The position numbers and the translations under genes were made by a program. From NCBI RefSeq assembly GCF_021283305.1, contig NZ_JAJSOK010000019.1, positions 55,042 to 119,041 of the forward strand: a stretch of 64,000 nt of DNA. Reading direction: 5' to 3'. The notes under the pieces were generated by a model that saw only the letters and a list, made by a program, of their open reading frames with translations, was not told the DNA's origin and did not search any database. This DNA is from Pseudonocardia kujensis. Lineage in GTDB: Bacteria > Actinomycetota > Actinomycetes > Mycobacteriales > Pseudonocardiaceae. This document shows, piece by piece, positions 16,948 to 26,947 of the stretch; the stretch's first letter is position 1; each line of letters begins with the position of its first letter.

Positions 16948-19900
16948 TTGGCTGCGATCAGCAACCGCCCCGGCGCCACGGAGACCACTCCGGTGACCAG
17001 TGCGCCGGCGCCCGGCGGGCTCTACTCCCCCGAGTACGAGCACGACGCCTGCGGCGTCGCCATGGTGGCCGACCTGCAGGGTCGGCGCGACCACTCGATC
17101 GTCGAGAAGGCGCTCACCGCGCTGCTCCGGCTCGAACACCGCGGCGCGCGTGGCGCCGAGGAGAACACCGGTGACGGCGCGGGCATCCTGATCCAGGTCC
17201 CGGACGCCTTCTACCGCGAGGTCGTCGACTTCGACCTGCCCGAGGCGGGTGCGTACGCCACCGGCATCGCCTTCCTCCCGCGCGACGCGGCGAAGGCCGA
17301 CGAGGCCGTCGCCCGGATCGACGAGCTGGCCGCCGAGGAGAACCTCCGCGTGCTCGGCTGGCGCGACCTGCCGACCGACCCGGAGAAGGCCGACCTCGGC
17401 CCCACCTCGCTGGCCGCCATGCCCGGCTTCCGCCAGCTGTTCGTGGCCGGCATCGAGACCGGCATCGTGAAGCCGCCGCCCACCGGCATCGAGCTGGAGC
17501 GGCGCACCTTCTGCCTGCGCAAGCGGGTGGAGCACGAGACCGGCGTCTACTTCCCGAGCCTGTCGCCGCGGACCGTGGTCTACAAGGGCATGCTCGCCGA
17601 GCCGCAGGTCGAGGCGTTCTACCCCGACCTGTCGGACCCGCGCGTGACCTCCGCCCTGGCCGTGGTGCACTCGCGCTTCTCCACCAACACCTTCCCGGCG
17701 TGGCCGCTGGCGCACCCCTACCGCTACGTGGCCCACAACGGCGAGATCAACACCCTGCGCGGCAACCGCAACTGGATGAAGGCGCGCGAGGCGCTGCTGG
17801 AGTCCTCCGTGCTGCCGGGCAACCTGGACCGGCTGGTCCCGATCGTCACGCCCGACGCGTCGGACTCGGCGACCTTCGACGAGGTGCTCGAGCTGCTGCA
17901 CCTGTCGGGCCGCTCGCTGCCGCACGCCGTGCTGATGATGATCCCCGAGGCGTGGGAGAACCACGCCGAGATGGACCCGCAGCGGCGCGCCTTCTACGAG
18001 TTCCACTCCAACCTCATGGAGCCGTGGGACGGCCCCGCGCTCGTCGCCTTCACCGACGGCACGCAGATCGGTGCGGTGCTCGACCGCAACGGCCTGCGCC
18101 CCGCCCGGTACTGGGTCACCGAGGACGGGCTGGTCGTGCTGGCCTCCGAGGTCGGCGTGCTCGACGTCGACCCGGCGCAGGTCGTGCGCAAGGGCCGGCT
18201 GGAGCCGGGCCGCATGTTCCTGGTCGACACCGAGGCGGGCAAGATCGTCGCCGACGAGGAGATCAAGGGCGAGCTGGCCGCCTCCCTGCCCTACGAGGAG
18301 TGGCTGCACGCCGGCCGCATCGCCCTCGAGGACCTGCCCGAGCGGCAGCGCGAGGTGCCCGCGCACTCCGAGCTCACCCACCGCCAGCAGTCCTTCGGCT
18401 ACACCGAGGAGGAGCTCACCGTCCTCCTCAAGCCGATGGCCGCCAGCGGGGCGGAGCCGATCGGCTCGATGGGCAACGACGCGCCGCTGGCGCTGCTGTC
18501 GGAGAAGCCGCGGCAGATCTACGACTACTTCATCCAGCTGTTCGCGCAGATCACGAACCCGCCGCTGGACGCGATCCGCGAGGAGCTCGTCACCTCGCTG
18601 CGCTCCCTGCTCGGCCCGGAGCAGAACCTGCTCGAGGCCGGCCCGGCGACCTGCCGGCGGATCGTGCTGCCGTTCCCGGTCCTCGGCAACGACGACCTCG
18701 CCAAGATCGTCCACATCAACGACGACGGCGACCTCCCGGGCTTCGCGACCTACACCGTCAAGGGCGTGTTCAAGGCGTCCGACGGCGGCGAGGGCCTGCT
18801 GCGGCGGCTCCAGGAGATCCGCGGCGAGGTCTCCGAGGCGATCCAGAACGGCGCCCGGCTGATCGTGCTGTCCAGCCGCGGCGTCGACCCGCAGCACGCG
18901 CCGATCCCGTCGCTGCTGCTCACCGGCGCGGTGCACCACCACCTCGTCCGCGAGCGCACGCGCACGCAGGTCGGGCTGGTCGTCGAGTCCGGCGACGCAC
19001 GCGAGGTGCACCACATCGCGCTGCTCATCGGCTTCGGCGCGTCCGCGGTCAACCCGTACATGGCGATGGCGACCGTCGAGGACCTCGCCGAGCGGGGCGA
19101 CATCCCGGGCGTCGACGCCAAGACCGCGGCGAAGAACCTGGTCAAGGCGCTGGGCAAAGGCGTGCGCAAGACGATGTCCAAGATGGGCATCTCGACCGTC
19201 GCCTCGTACACCGGCGCGCAGATCTTCGAGGCCGTCGGGCTGAGCCACGAGGTCATCGAGACCTGCTTCACCGGCACCACCTCGCGGCTCGGCGGCGTCG
19301 GCTTCGACGTGCTCGCCGAGGAGGCGCTCAGGCACCACCGGCGCGCCTTCCCGGCGGACGGCACCCGGGCCAGCCACCGCGCGCTCGCCGTCGGCGGCGA
19401 GTACCAGTGGCGGCGCGAGGGCGAGCTGCACCTGTTCAACCCGCAGACCGTGTTCAAGCTCCAGCACTCGACCCGCTCCGGCCGGTACGAGATCTTCAAG
19501 GAGTACACGAAGGCGGTCGACGACCAGGCCAAGCGGCTGATGACGCTGCGCGGGCTGTTCACCTTCAAGGAGGGTGTGCGCCCGCCGGTGCCGATCGACG
19601 AGGTCGAGCCGGTCGAGTCGATCGTCAGGCGGTTCGGCACGGGCGCCATCTCCTACGGCTCCATCAGCCAGGAGATGCACGAGACCCTGGCGATCGCGAT
19701 GAACCGGCTCGGCGGCAAGTCGAACACCGGCGAGGGCGGCGAGGACCCGGCGCGGTTCACCCCCGACCCGAACGGCGACTCGCGGCGCAGCGCGATCAAG
19801 CAGGTCGCGTCCGGCCGGTTCGGCGTGACCAGCGAGTACCTGGTCAACGCGGACGACATCCAGATCAAGATCAGCCAGGGCGCCAAGCCCGGCGAGGGCG

Positions 19901-21558
19901 GCCAGCTGCCCGGCGGCAAGGTCTACCCCTGGATCGCCGAGACCCGGTACTCCACGCCGGGCGTCGGCCTGATCTCCCCGCCGCCGCACCACGACATCTA
20001 CTCGATCGAGGACATCAAGCAGCTCATCCACGACCTGAAGAACGCCAACCCGCGGGCCCGCATCCACGTGAAGCTGGTCAGCCAGGTCGGCGTCGGCACG
20101 GTCGCGGCGGGCGTGGCGAAGGCCTTCTCCGACGTCGTGCTCATCTCGGGCCACGACGGCGGCACCGGCGCCTCGCCGCTGTCCTCGATCAAGCACGCGG
20201 GCGGCCCGTGGGAGCTCGGCCTGGCCGAGACCCAGCAGACGCTGCTGGCCAACAACCTGCGGGACCGAATCGTCGTGCAGACGGACGGCCAGCTGAAGAC
20301 CGGCCGCGACGTCGTCATCGCCGCCCTGCTGGGCGCCGAGGAGTTCGGCTTCGCCACGGCCCCGCTGGTGGTCAGCGGCTGCATCATGATGCGCGTCTGC
20401 CACCTTGACACCTGCCCGGTCGGTGTCGCGACGCAGAACCCCAAGCTCCGCGAGAGGTTCGACGGGCGTCCCGAGTACGTCGTGAACTTCATGCGGTTCG
20501 TGGCCGAGGAGGTGCGCGAGCACCTGGCGGCGCTGGGCTTCCGCACCCTCGAGGAGGCCGTGGGCCACGCCGAGATGCTCGACACCGACGCCGCGGTGCA
20601 CCACTGGAAGACCCGCGGGCTCGACCTGCGGCCGATCTTCCACGCCCCCGAGCTGCCCGAGGGCGCCTCCCGGCACCGCACCCAGGCCCAGGACCACGGC
20701 CTGGAGAAGGCGCTGGACAACACCATGATCCAGCTGGCCGAGGGCGCGCTGCGCAACGGCGACAAGGTCCGCCTGGACCTGCCGGTGCGCAACGTCAACC
20801 GGACCGTGGGCACCATGCTCGGCTACGAGCTGACGAAGAAGTGGGGCCGCGAGGGCCTGCCGGACGACACGATCGACGTCACGCTGACCGGCTCGGCCGG
20901 GCAGTCGCTGGGCGCGTTCGTGCCGAAGGGCATCACGCTGCGGATGATCGGCGACACGAACGACTTCTTCGGCAAGGGCCTGTCCGGCGGCCGGCTGATC
21001 CTGCGGCCCGACCCGGCGGCGCCGTTCGCGGCCGAGGAGAACATCATCGCGGGCAACGTGATCCTCTACGGGGCCACGTCCGGCGAGATGTTCATCCGCG
21101 GCATCGTCGGCGAGCGCTTCTGCGTCCGGAACTCCGGCGCCGTGGCGGTCGTCGAGGGCGTGGGCGACCACGGCTGCGAGTACATGACCGGCGGCAAGGT
21201 GGTCGTGCTGGGCAAGGTGGGCCGCAACTTCGCGGCCGGCATGTCCGGCGGCATCGCCTACGTGCTCGACCTCGAGGCGGGCGACCGCACGCTGGCCAAG
21301 CGGGTCAACCCCGAGATGGTGGACATGGACCCGCTCGACGACGCCGACCGCGAGTTCCTGCGGGAGTACGTCGAGAAGCACCACGCGGAGACCGACTCCC
21401 CGGTCGCCCGCGCCCTGCTCAAGGACTGGGACGTGGCGGTGGAGCGCTTCGGCAAGATCATGCCGAAGGACTACAAGCGCGTCCTGCAGGCCCGTGAGCA
21501 GGCCGAGAAGGACGGTCGCGACGTGAACGCCGCGATCATGGAGGCCGCACATGGGTGA
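16948..21558 (+). CDS. gltB: Glutamate synthase (NADPH), large subunit
   Basis: Makes two glutamates from glutamine and 2-oxoglutarate with GltD. The 1536-residue protein has a short propeptide and then the N-terminal nucleophile Cys35 ([16 protein letters not shown]) of the class II glutamine amidotransferase domain, the central domain, the FMN/3Fe-4S synthase domain ([38 protein letters not shown] supplies the cluster cysteines) and the C-terminal beta-helix with repeated Gly patterns ([17 protein letters not shown]). The start is TTG after AGGAGGAG. gltD overlaps the stop by eight bases. Confidence 0.96.
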   Translation: MAAISNRPGATETTPVTSAPAPGGLYSPEYEHDACGVAMVADLQGRRDHSIVEKALTALLRLEHRGARGAEENTGDGAGILIQVPDAFYREVVDFDLPEAGAYATGIAFLPRDAAKADEAVARIDELAAEENLRVLGWRDLPTDPEKADLGPTSLAAMPGFRQLFVAGIETGIVKPPPTGIELERRTFCLRKRVEHETGVYFPSLSPRTVVYKGMLAEPQVEAFYPDLSDPRVTSALAVVHSRFSTNTFPAWPLAHPYRYVAHNGEINTLRGNRNWMKAREALLESSVLPGNLDRLVPIVTPDASDSATFDEVLELLHLSGRSLPHAVLMMIPEAWENHAEMDPQRRAFYEFHSNLMEPWDGPALVAFTDGTQIGAVLDRNGLRPARYWVTEDGLVVLASEVGVLDVDPAQVVRKGRLEPGRMFLVDTEAGKIVADEEIKGELAASLPYEEWLHAGRIALEDLPERQREVPAHSELTHRQQSFGYTEEELTVLLKPMAASGAEPIGSMGNDAPLALLSEKPRQIYDYFIQLFAQITNPPLDAIREELVTSLRSLLGPEQNLLEAGPATCRRIVLPFPVLGNDDLAKIVHINDDGDLPGFATYTVKGVFKASDGGEGLLRRLQEIRGEVSEAIQNGARLIVLSSRGVDPQHAPIPSLLLTGAVHHHLVRERTRTQVGLVVESGDAREVHHIALLIGFGASAVNPYMAMATVEDLAERGDIPGVDAKTAAKNLVKALGKGVRKTMSKMGISTVASYTGAQIFEAVGLSHEVIETCFTGTTSRLGGVGFDVLAEEALRHHRRAFPADGTRASHRALAVGGEYQWRREGELHLFNPQTVFKLQHSTRSGRYEIFKEYTKAVDDQAKRLMTLRGLFTFKEGVRPPVPIDEVEPVESIVRRFGTGAISYGSISQEMHETLAIAMNRLGGKSNTGEGGEDPARFTPDPNGDSRRSAIKQVASGRFGVTSEYLVNADDIQIKISQGAKPGEGGQLPGGKVYPWIAETRYSTPGVGLISPPPHHDIYSIEDIKQLIHDLKNANPRARIHVKLVSQVGVGTVAAGVAKAFSDVVLISGHDGGTGASPLSSIKHAGGPWELGLAETQQTLLANNLRDRIVVQTDGQLKTGRDVVIAALLGAEEFGFATAPLVVSGCIMMRVCHLDTCPVGVATQNPKLRERFDGRPEYVVNFMRFVAEEVREHLAALGFRTLEEAVGHAEMLDTDAAVHHWKTRGLDLRPIFHAPELPEGASRHRTQAQDHGLEKALDNTMIQLAEGALRNGDKVRLDLPVRNVNRTVGTMLGYELTKKWGREGLPDDTIDVTLTGSAGQSLGAFVPKGITLRMIGDTNDFFGKGLSGGRLILRPDPAAPFAAEENIIAGNVILYGATSGEMFIRGIVGERFCVRNSGAVAVVEGVGDHGCEYMTGGKVVVLGKVGRNFAAGMSGGIAYVLDLEAGDRTLAKRVNPEMVDMDPLDDADREFLREYVEKHHAETDSPVARALLKDWDVAVERFGKIMPKDYKRVLQAREQAEKDGRDVNAAIMEAAHG

Positions 21559-23002
21559 CCCGAAGGGCTTTCTGACCACACCGCGCGAGACCCCGAAGCG
21601 CAGGCCGGTCGACCTGCGCCTGATGGACTGGCGCGAGGTCTACGAGGACTTCCCGCGGGGCGCCCTGGAGAAGCAGGCGGGCCGCTGCATGAACTGCGGC
21701 ATCCCGTTCTGCCACCAGGGTTGCCCGCTCGGGAACCTCATCCCCGAGTGGAACGACCTCGTGTACCGCAAGGACTGGCGCGAGGCGATCGAGCGGCTGC
21801 ACGCCACCAACAACTTCCCGGAGTTCACCGGGACGCTGTGCCCCGCCCCGTGCGAGGCGGCGTGCGTGCTCGCGATCAACGACGACGCCGTCACGATCAA
21901 GCAGGTCGAGGTCGAGATCATCGACCGCGCCTGGGACGAGGGCTGGGTGACCCCGCAGGTCGCGCAGACGAAGACGGGCAAGAAGGTCGCCGTCGTCGGC
22001 TCCGGGCCGGCCGGGCTGGCCGCCGCGCAGCAGCTCACCCGCGCCGGGCACGAGGTCGTCGTGTTCGAGCGGGCGGACCGCATCGGCGGGCTGCTCCGCT
22101 ACGGCATCCCCGAGTTCAAGATGGAGAAGGCCCGGCTCGACCGGCGGCTCGAGCAGATGCAGGCCGAGGGCACGCACTTCCGCGCCTCGGTCGACGTCGG
22201 GGTCGACGTCACCACCGAGCAGCTCCGCGAGGAGTACGACGCCGTCGTGCTCGCCGGCGGGGCCACCGCGTGGCGGGACATCCCGGCCAAGGGCCGCGAG
22301 CTCGAGGGCATCTACCAGGCGATGGAGTTCCTGCCGTGGGCCAACCACGTGCAGCAGGGCGACCTCGACGCCCCGCCCATCACCGCCGAGGGCAAGCACG
22401 TCGTGATCATCGGCGGCGGCGACACCGGCGCGGACTGCCTGGGCACCTCGCACCGGCAGAAGGCCGCGTCGGTCACCCAGCTCGAGATCATGCCGACGCC
22501 CCCGGAGCACCGCACCGAGGGAATGCCCTGGCCGACCTACCCGATGGTCTACCGGGTCTCCTCGGCCCACGAGGAGGGCGGCGAGCGGCTGTTCTCGGTC
22601 AACACCACCGAGTTCGTCGACGACGGCTCCGGCAAGGTCAAGGCGCTGCGCCTCGTCCGGGTCGAGCGGACCGACAAGGGCTTCGAGCCGGTCGAGGGCA
22701 CCGAGCAGGAGATCCCGGCGGACCTGGTCCTGCTCGCGATGGGCTTCGTCGGCCCGGAGAAGGGCAAGCTGCTCTCCGAGCTGGGCGTGGAGCTGGACGA
22801 GCGCGGCAACGTCGCGCGGGACCAGAACTACATGTCCAGCGTCGACGGCGTGTTCGTCGCCGGCGACATGGGGCGCGGGCAGTCGCTGATCGTGTGGGCG
22901 ATCTCCGAGGGCCGTTCCGCGGCCGCCGGGGTGGACGCGTTCCTGACCGGGCGGGAGGTCCTCCCGCGCCCGATCAACCCCACGGACCGTCAGATCGCCT
23001 GA
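21551..23002 (+). CDS. gltD: Glutamate synthase small subunit
   Basis: 483 residues. It passes electrons from NADPH through FAD and 4Fe-4S clusters to GltB. The N-terminal cysteines are in [16 protein letters not shown] and [10 protein letters not shown]; the FAD-binding dinucleotide fold is [15 protein letters not shown] and the NADPH fold is [14 protein letters not shown]; the C-terminal FAD contact is [19 protein letters not shown]. It begins inside the gltB 3' end, so the subunits are coupled. A perfect 19-bp terminator stem follows. Confidence 0.96.
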   Translation: MGDPKGFLTTPRETPKRRPVDLRLMDWREVYEDFPRGALEKQAGRCMNCGIPFCHQGCPLGNLIPEWNDLVYRKDWREAIERLHATNNFPEFTGTLCPAPCEAACVLAINDDAVTIKQVEVEIIDRAWDEGWVTPQVAQTKTGKKVAVVGSGPAGLAAAQQLTRAGHEVVVFERADRIGGLLRYGIPEFKMEKARLDRRLEQMQAEGTHFRASVDVGVDVTTEQLREEYDAVVLAGGATAWRDIPAKGRELEGIYQAMEFLPWANHVQQGDLDAPPITAEGKHVVIIGGGDTGADCLGTSHRQKAASVTQLEIMPTPPEHRTEGMPWPTYPMVYRVSSAHEEGGERLFSVNTTEFVDDGSGKVKALRLVRVERTDKGFEPVEGTEQEIPADLVLLAMGFVGPEKGKLLSELGVELDERGNVARDQNYMSSVDGVFVAGDMGRGQSLIVWAISEGRSAAAGVDAFLTGREVLPRPINPTDRQIA

Positions 23003-23012
23003 GACACGTCCT

Positions 23013-23059
23013 CCCGAGGGCCCCGGCGCAGAGAGAACCCCTGCGCCGGGGCCCTCGGG
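23013..23059. terminator. Perfect 19-bp stem terminator shared by gltD and the CDF exporter gene
   Basis: CCCGAGGGCCCCGGCGCAG (23013-23031) is exactly complementary to 23041-23059, with a nine-base loop. It lies 11 bases after the gltD stop and 16 bases from the end of the convergent exporter gene, so it can serve both. Confidence 0.9.
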
Positions 23060-23074
23060 CGTTCCCGGGGCTTC

Positions 23075-24235
23075 TCAGACGTCGGGGGCGAGGGTGCGCC
23101 CGTAACGGTCCAGCACCCGCCCCCGCATCACGGGGTCGGTGCGCGGCACGGGCTCGAGGAAGATCTCGGCGAGGTCGGTGTAGCGCTCCCGCAGCTCGGC
23201 GTCGATCTCGACGCAGGCCCGTTCGACGTCGGCGGCGCCGAGCGCGTCGTCGAAGTCCAGGCGGGCGCAGAGCAGCACGCTGTCCGTGCCGAGCTGCATG
23301 GTGAGCAGGTCCACGACGGCCTCGACCTCGGACCGGTCCTGCAGCGCCCGGCGGAGGGCCGTGACGAGCCGCAGGTTCGCCTGCCGGCCGATCAGCAGGC
23401 CCTTGTTGGTGCGGCCCAGGATGTAGGCGACGCCGGCCAGCAGCAGGCCGATCAGCAGCGAGGCGATCCCGTCCCAGATCCCGGACCCGGTCAGCTGGTG
23501 CAGGCCGACGCCGGCGAACGCGATGACCAGGCCGATCAGGGCCGCGCTGTCCTCGAAGAAGACGGTCTTGACCGTGGGGTCGTCCGTCGCCCGCAGCCAG
23601 GGGAAGAAGGTCGTCTCGTCGGCCGCGGCCTCGCCGCGGATCTGCCGGACGGACTGGAGCCACGAGGTGCCTTCCAGCAGGAAGGAGATCCCGAGCACCC
23701 CGTAGGCGACCCAGGCCAGGGTCTGTTCGGCGCTCTCCCCGAGGATCGTCGTGATGCCCTCGTAGATCGCGAAGACGCCACCGGACACGAAGATCGACAC
23801 CGCGGCGATGAGCGCCCAGAAGAACCGCTCCTTGCCGTAGCCGAAGGGGTGGCGACGGTCCGGTCGGCGCGCCGAGCGGCGCAGCGCGGCCAGCAGCAGC
23901 CCCTCGGTGGTGGTGTCGGCGACGGAGTGGGCGGCCTCGGCCAGCATCGCCGACGAGCCCGTGAGCAGGCCCGCGACCAGCTTGAGGACGCCGATCGCGG
24001 CGTTGGCGCCCCCGGCGATCAGGACGGTGAGGGTGCTCTCGCCGCCGGATCCGCCCTCGTCCCCCTTCTCGCCGGCCTCCGTGCCGCCGGTGTCCCGATC
24101 CCCCCGGTCCCGATCCCCCCGGTCCCGATCCCCCCGGTCCCGATCCCCCCGGTCCCGGTCGCCCCGGTCCCGGTCGCCGGTCTCCTGGTCGTCGTTCGAC
24201 GGAGCGGGCCGGTCCGGCCCCGAGCGTTCCACCAC
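23075..24235 (-). CDS. Cation diffusion facilitator (CDF) metal exporter
   Basis: An inner-membrane protein of 386 residues that probably exports Zn2+, Fe2+ or a similar divalent cation against protons. After about 90 residues come six helices; the metal-site motif HSVAD is in helix 2 (LAEAAHSVADTTTEG) and FEDSAALIGLVIA is in helix 5. The C-terminal cytoplasmic domain (LVTALRRALQDRSEVEAV) is normal. The N-terminal extension holds six GDRDR units coded by a 15-bp tandem repeat, replacing the His-rich arms often seen. GTG 24235 is the first start in frame; the repeat is therefore inside the protein. Confidence 0.9.
   Translation of the reverse strand: MVERSGPDRPAPSNDDQETGDRDRGDRDRGDRDRGDRDRGDRDRGDRDTGGTEAGEKGDEGGSGGESTLTVLIAGGANAAIGVLKLVAGLLTGSSAMLAEAAHSVADTTTEGLLLAALRRSARRPDRRHPFGYGKERFFWALIAAVSIFVSGGVFAIYEGITTILGESAEQTLAWVAYGVLGISFLLEGTSWLQSVRQIRGEAAADETTFFPWLRATDDPTVKTVFFEDSAALIGLVIAFAGVGLHQLTGSGIWDGIASLLIGLLLAGVAYILGRTNKGLLIGRQANLRLVTALRRALQDRSEVEAVVDLLTMQLGTDSVLLCARLDFDDALGAADVERACVEIDAELRERYTDLAEIFLEPVPRTDPVMRGRVLDRYGRTLAPDV
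24092..24180 (-). repeat. 15-bp tandem repeat (six units) inside the CDF exporter gene
   Basis: The unit CGGTCCCGATCCCCC is repeated, with the last two units slightly changed (GATC to GGTC). In frame it gives GDRDR repeats. Because the unit is a multiple of three, copy-number changes would keep the frame. Confidence 0.85.
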
Positions 24236-24470
24236 CGGACGAAACTAACGCCGGCCCGCGCGGCCCGCCGGATGTCGGGAGGGTTGTCCGGAAGGTCCGG
24301 TCCGGCGCCGCACGGTCGCCCCGGAGCGATCACCGGGAGGTCCTTGCCGGGGCACGCACTTCGGCGTCGGAGCGACCGATCGGCGCATCTCGTCCCACGT
24401 TCGGCGGGACTGGTGGGGTTCGTGGGATTCCGACCGAAACCCCGGGCGCCCCGCCGCGTTGAACTGGACA

Positions 24471-24508
24471 CCGGTGCCGGTGGACTGGGGAGCCCCCACC
24501 GGCACCGG
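24471..24508 (-). terminator. Hairpin after the deazaflavin-type reductase gene
   Basis: CCGGTGCCGGTGG (24471-24483) pairs perfectly with CCACCGGCACCGG (24496-24508). It is 10 bases downstream of the reductase stop on the minus strand. Between here and the CDF start at 24235 I see no gene. Confidence 0.8.
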
Positions 24509-24517
24509 ACAGCATCC

Positions 24518-24964
24518 TCACCGGATGCGGAAGGCCGGGAACCCCGGGGCAGCCGCGCGCAGCGCGTCGTCGGGTGAGTCCTTGTCGAGCCCCTCGAAGA
24601 AGGCACCGACCTCCCAGGCCCACTTCCGCAGGTACTCCCGCAGGATCGGCAGCTTCTCGTCGTCGTCGATCTCGGTGGCGGTGAAGGTCTCGGCGCGCCG
24701 GCCCAGGCGCAGCTCACCGGTGCCCGCCGCGCGGAGGTTCCGCACCCACTGCGTGTGCCCGCGGGGCGCGACGAGGTACCGCTGCCCCTCGACGACCAGC
24801 AGGTTCACCGGCGTGGTGCGCCACTGCCCGCTCGTGCGGCCGCGCACGGCCAGCATCCGGCTGCCCATGACGCTGATCCCGGCGCGGGTCAGGGCGGCGA
24901 CCACGCGGTTGAACACGGCGGTCCCGCTCTTCGGGGCCAGGTAGCGCAGCTGCGGCTCGATCAT
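24518..24964 (-). CDS. Nitroreductase/quinone-reductase family deazaflavin (F420)-dependent protein (Ddn-like)
   Basis: 148 residues. The pattern MLAVRGRTSGQWRTTPVNLL, then QRYLVAPRGHTQWVRNLRAAG and LRLGRRAETFTATEI is that of the actinobacterial Ddn/FGD-type F420H2-dependent reductases, small split-barrel proteins. C-terminal residues include a helix LREYLRKWAWEVGAFF. It starts with ATG 24964. Two matching palindromes bracket its likely promoter, so it seems to be controlled by a dedicated repressor, whose gene is not adjacent. The natural electron acceptor (quinone or xenobiotic) is not known. Confidence 0.87.
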   Translation of the reverse strand: MIEPQLRYLAPKSGTAVFNRVVAALTRAGISVMGSRMLAVRGRTSGQWRTTPVNLLVVEGQRYLVAPRGHTQWVRNLRAAGTGELRLGRRAETFTATEIDDDEKLPILREYLRKWAWEVGAFFEGLDKDSPDDALRAAAPGFPAFRIR

Positions 24965-24984
24965 CGTGACTCCTCGTCTCGTTC

Positions 24985-24999
24985 GAGAGCATTGCTCTC
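24985..24999. promoter_or_regulatory. Operator 1: GAGAGCA-T-TGCTCTC palindrome
   Basis: A perfect 15-bp palindrome 21 bases upstream of the reductase start codon, placed just after the expected transcription start. The form is typical of TetR-family operators. Confidence 0.75.
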
Positions 25000-25008
25000 T
25001 TTCGACAC

Positions 25009-25037
25009 CAGTGAACCGCGCCGCCGCCCCGGCGTCA
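25009..25037 (-). promoter_or_regulatory. Candidate promoter of the deazaflavin-type reductase gene
   Basis: On the minus strand TTGACG (25037-25032) is followed after 17 bases by TTCACT (25014-25009), a fair -35/-10 pair. It lies exactly between the two operators. Confidence 0.5.
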
Positions 25038-25050
25038 AGAGCAGTGCTCT
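25038..25050. promoter_or_regulatory. Operator 2: AGAGCA-G-TGCTCT palindrome
   Basis: A perfect 13-bp palindrome with the same half-sites as operator 1, centred 52 bases from it (about five helical turns) and touching the candidate -35 box. Outer bases TCGTTCG also match between sites when read outward. Confidence 0.75.
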
Positions 25051-25060
25051 CGTTCGTGCG

Positions 25061-25312
25061 CTACTCGCGCTCGAGCTCGAACGCGTCCTCGCCGATCCAC
25101 ACCCGCAGCCCGTCGGCGTCGTCGGTGAGGAAGCCGTCCTCCTCCTCGCCCAGCTCGCGCGCCGCACCCAGCGCGCGGGCGTTGTAGCGAACCCTGCCGT
25201 CCCCGAGGTCGACGGGGCGGTACTCGCGGGCCAGCCGCGCCGTCCGACTCTCCGCGGCCAGCCAGGCCGCGTTCGCCTCTCCCACCTCGACCACCCACGC
25301 CTCGTCGCGCAT
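25061..25312 (-). CDS. Small conserved-looking hypothetical protein
   Basis: 83 residues: MRDEAWVVEVGEANAAWLAA, then ARLAREYRPVDLGDGRVRYN and a very acidic end (ELGEEEDGFLTDDADGLRVW). There is no membrane segment or known motif. Codon positions follow the genomic GC pattern, and it lies between two transcription signals (terminator at 25340-25368 upstream, operator 2 just downstream). I do not recognise the family. Confidence 0.6.
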   Translation of the reverse strand: MRDEAWVVEVGEANAAWLAAESRTARLAREYRPVDLGDGRVRYNARALGAARELGEEEDGFLTDDADGLRVWIGEDAFELERE

Positions 25313-25339
25313 CCGATCATTCTCCGGCCCGGCACGCGT

Positions 25340-25368
25340 GCGGCCCGTCTCAGCGTGAGACGGGCCGC
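25340..25368 (-). terminator. 13-bp hairpin terminator after the DedA gene
   Basis: GCGGCCCGTCTCA (25340-25352) pairs perfectly with TGAGACGGGCCGC (25356-25368) over a GCG loop, 16 bases beyond the DedA stop codon. Confidence 0.85.
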
Positions 25369-25384
25369 AGGGGATCGGACGGGT

Positions 25385-26056
25385 TCAGCGCGCCAGCGCG
25401 GGCTCGGGCACGGGAACCGGGGCGACGGCGGCGCGGGCCGCACGGCGGGCCAGCACGCGGCGACGGAGGCGCCGGGCGAGCTCGAAGCCGCCGGCCGTGA
25501 CCACCGCCATGATCATGCCGGCGGCGAGGCAGAGCAGCGGGTTGCCCTTCGTGATCGGGCTGAGCACGGCGCCGACCAGCAGCATGTACACCCCCCACAC
25601 CGCCGAGCTGGCCGCGGTGGCGGCCAGGAACATCCGCATCGGCAGCCGCACGCGCCCGCAGGCCGCGGTGCTGACCAGTCGCCCGCCCGGGACGAGCCGC
25701 GCCCCCACGCAGGCGACGATCGGCCTGCTCCAGAGGTTGCGGCGGACCCAGGCGCCCAGCCCGTCGTCCTTCTGGCCGGCGCCGCGCAGGATGCGGTTCG
25801 AGCTCCGGCCGAGGGAGTAGACGAAGACGTCGCCGAGCATCGAGCCGACCAGCGAGGCCAGGAAGAGGCCGAGCACGCCGAGCGCGTCGCCGGTACCGAA
25901 CGCCGCGGCCGCGCCCACCGTCAGGAGGGTCTCGCTGGGCAGGACCGGGAAGGGCCCGTCGAGCGCGATGAGCACCGCGAGCACCGGCAGCAGCCACACG
26001 CTGTGCAGCACGGCGTCGAAGAGCGCCACGAGGGCGCCGGCGTCGAGGAGCTGCAC
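25385..26056 (-). CDS. DedA/SNARE-associated family membrane protein
   Basis: A 223-residue inner-membrane protein. DedA proteins support lipid carrier recycling and membrane homeostasis. The conserved pieces are DGPFPVLPSETLLTVGAAAA near the N-terminus (acidic and Pro residues), GDVFVYSLGRSSN, and GARLVPGGRLVSTAACGRVR (the conserved R-x-x-P-G-x-R). Five hydrophobic segments follow the family layout; the C-terminus is basic, then Ala/Pro-rich. GTG 26056, after GGAAGG, fits the usual N-terminus better than the earlier start at 26140. Confidence 0.87.
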   Translation of the reverse strand: MQLLDAGALVALFDAVLHSVWLLPVLAVLIALDGPFPVLPSETLLTVGAAAAFGTGDALGVLGLFLASLVGSMLGDVFVYSLGRSSNRILRGAGQKDDGLGAWVRRNLWSRPIVACVGARLVPGGRLVSTAACGRVRLPMRMFLAATAASSAVWGVYMLLVGAVLSPITKGNPLLCLAAGMIMAVVTAGGFELARRLRRRVLARRAARAAVAPVPVPEPALAR

Positions 26057-26223
26057 GGGACGGTCCTTCCCACGGGGGATGTCTCGAGGAGTACTCGGAC
26101 CACACTCCCAGAACGTCACGACGGGGTCACGGGGGCACACCCCCGCATCGCGCCTGAGGTCAGCCGGATGCGCTCCGTGTGCGGTGAGCGGTCGGGCCGC
26201 CGTGTCGGGTGTAGGTTGCCGCC

Positions 26224-26751
26224 GTGTCGGGCTACGCCGTGCTGCTCCGGGGCGTCAACGTCGGCGGCAACAAGAAGGTCGCGATGGCCGAGCTCCGCGA
26301 GCTGCTCATCGGGCTCGGCTACACGCAGGTCGCGACGCTGCTGCAGAGCGGCAACGCCGTCCTCGCCGCGGACGAGCCCGCCGCGGTCGTCGCCGGGCGG
26401 ATCGAGTCGGCCCTCGCCGAGCGGTACGGGACGGAGATCCGGGTGCTGGCGCTGACCCGCGCCGACCTGCAGGCCGCGGTCGACGACCACCCCCTGCGCG
26501 ACGTCGCGGACAACGGGTCGCGGATGCTCGTGCTCTGGCTCTTCGGCGAGCCCCCGCCGGACGTGCCGAGCCCCACCGAGCTCGACCCGGACCGGATCGT
26601 CGTGCGGGACGGCCGGATCTACCAGTGGTGCCCGGACGGGATCTCGAACTCCCCGGACGTCGCCGCGTTCGTGCGCAAGGCGTGGAAGGTGCCGACCACC
26701 GGCCGCAACTGGAACACCCTGGAGAAGCTGCTCGCGGCGATCCCCGACTGA
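26224..26751 (+). CDS. DUF1697 family protein
   Basis: 175 residues; opens with YAVLLRGVNVGGNKKVAMAE, then LLQSGNAVLAAD and ends with TTGRNWNTLEKLLAA, the signature of DUF1697, a cytoplasmic two-domain alpha/beta family of unknown function. It starts with GTG 26224 and is divergent from DedA, about 170 bases apart. The ABC1 kinase gene follows about 200 bases later. Confidence 0.9.
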   Translation: MSGYAVLLRGVNVGGNKKVAMAELRELLIGLGYTQVATLLQSGNAVLAADEPAAVVAGRIESALAERYGTEIRVLALTRADLQAAVDDHPLRDVADNGSRMLVLWLFGEPPPDVPSPTELDPDRIVVRDGRIYQWCPDGISNSPDVAAFVRKAWKVPTTGRNWNTLEKLLAAIPD

Positions 26752-26947
26752 GGCGACGGCGCGCCGCTCCCGCTCGTCCACCGGCGCTGCGGCGCCGCAC
26801 CACCGCGGACGGGCACGGTAGCCGCACGCCCGGCCCACGGGAAGGACACGGTACCCGGGCGCGCCAGGACCGGGTGCCGGGGCACGCTCCCGGCGCGTGA
26901 CAGTAGGGTCACGGTCGGTCGCGGGAGGCAGCGCGGGAAGGGGCGTG

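Noticed and set aside
16660..21579. Minus-strand open frame of 1639 codons opposite gltB
   Set aside because: Shadow of gltB: very GC-rich coding DNA leaves antisense frames open. It has no domain, and the plus strand carries unmistakable GltB motifs.
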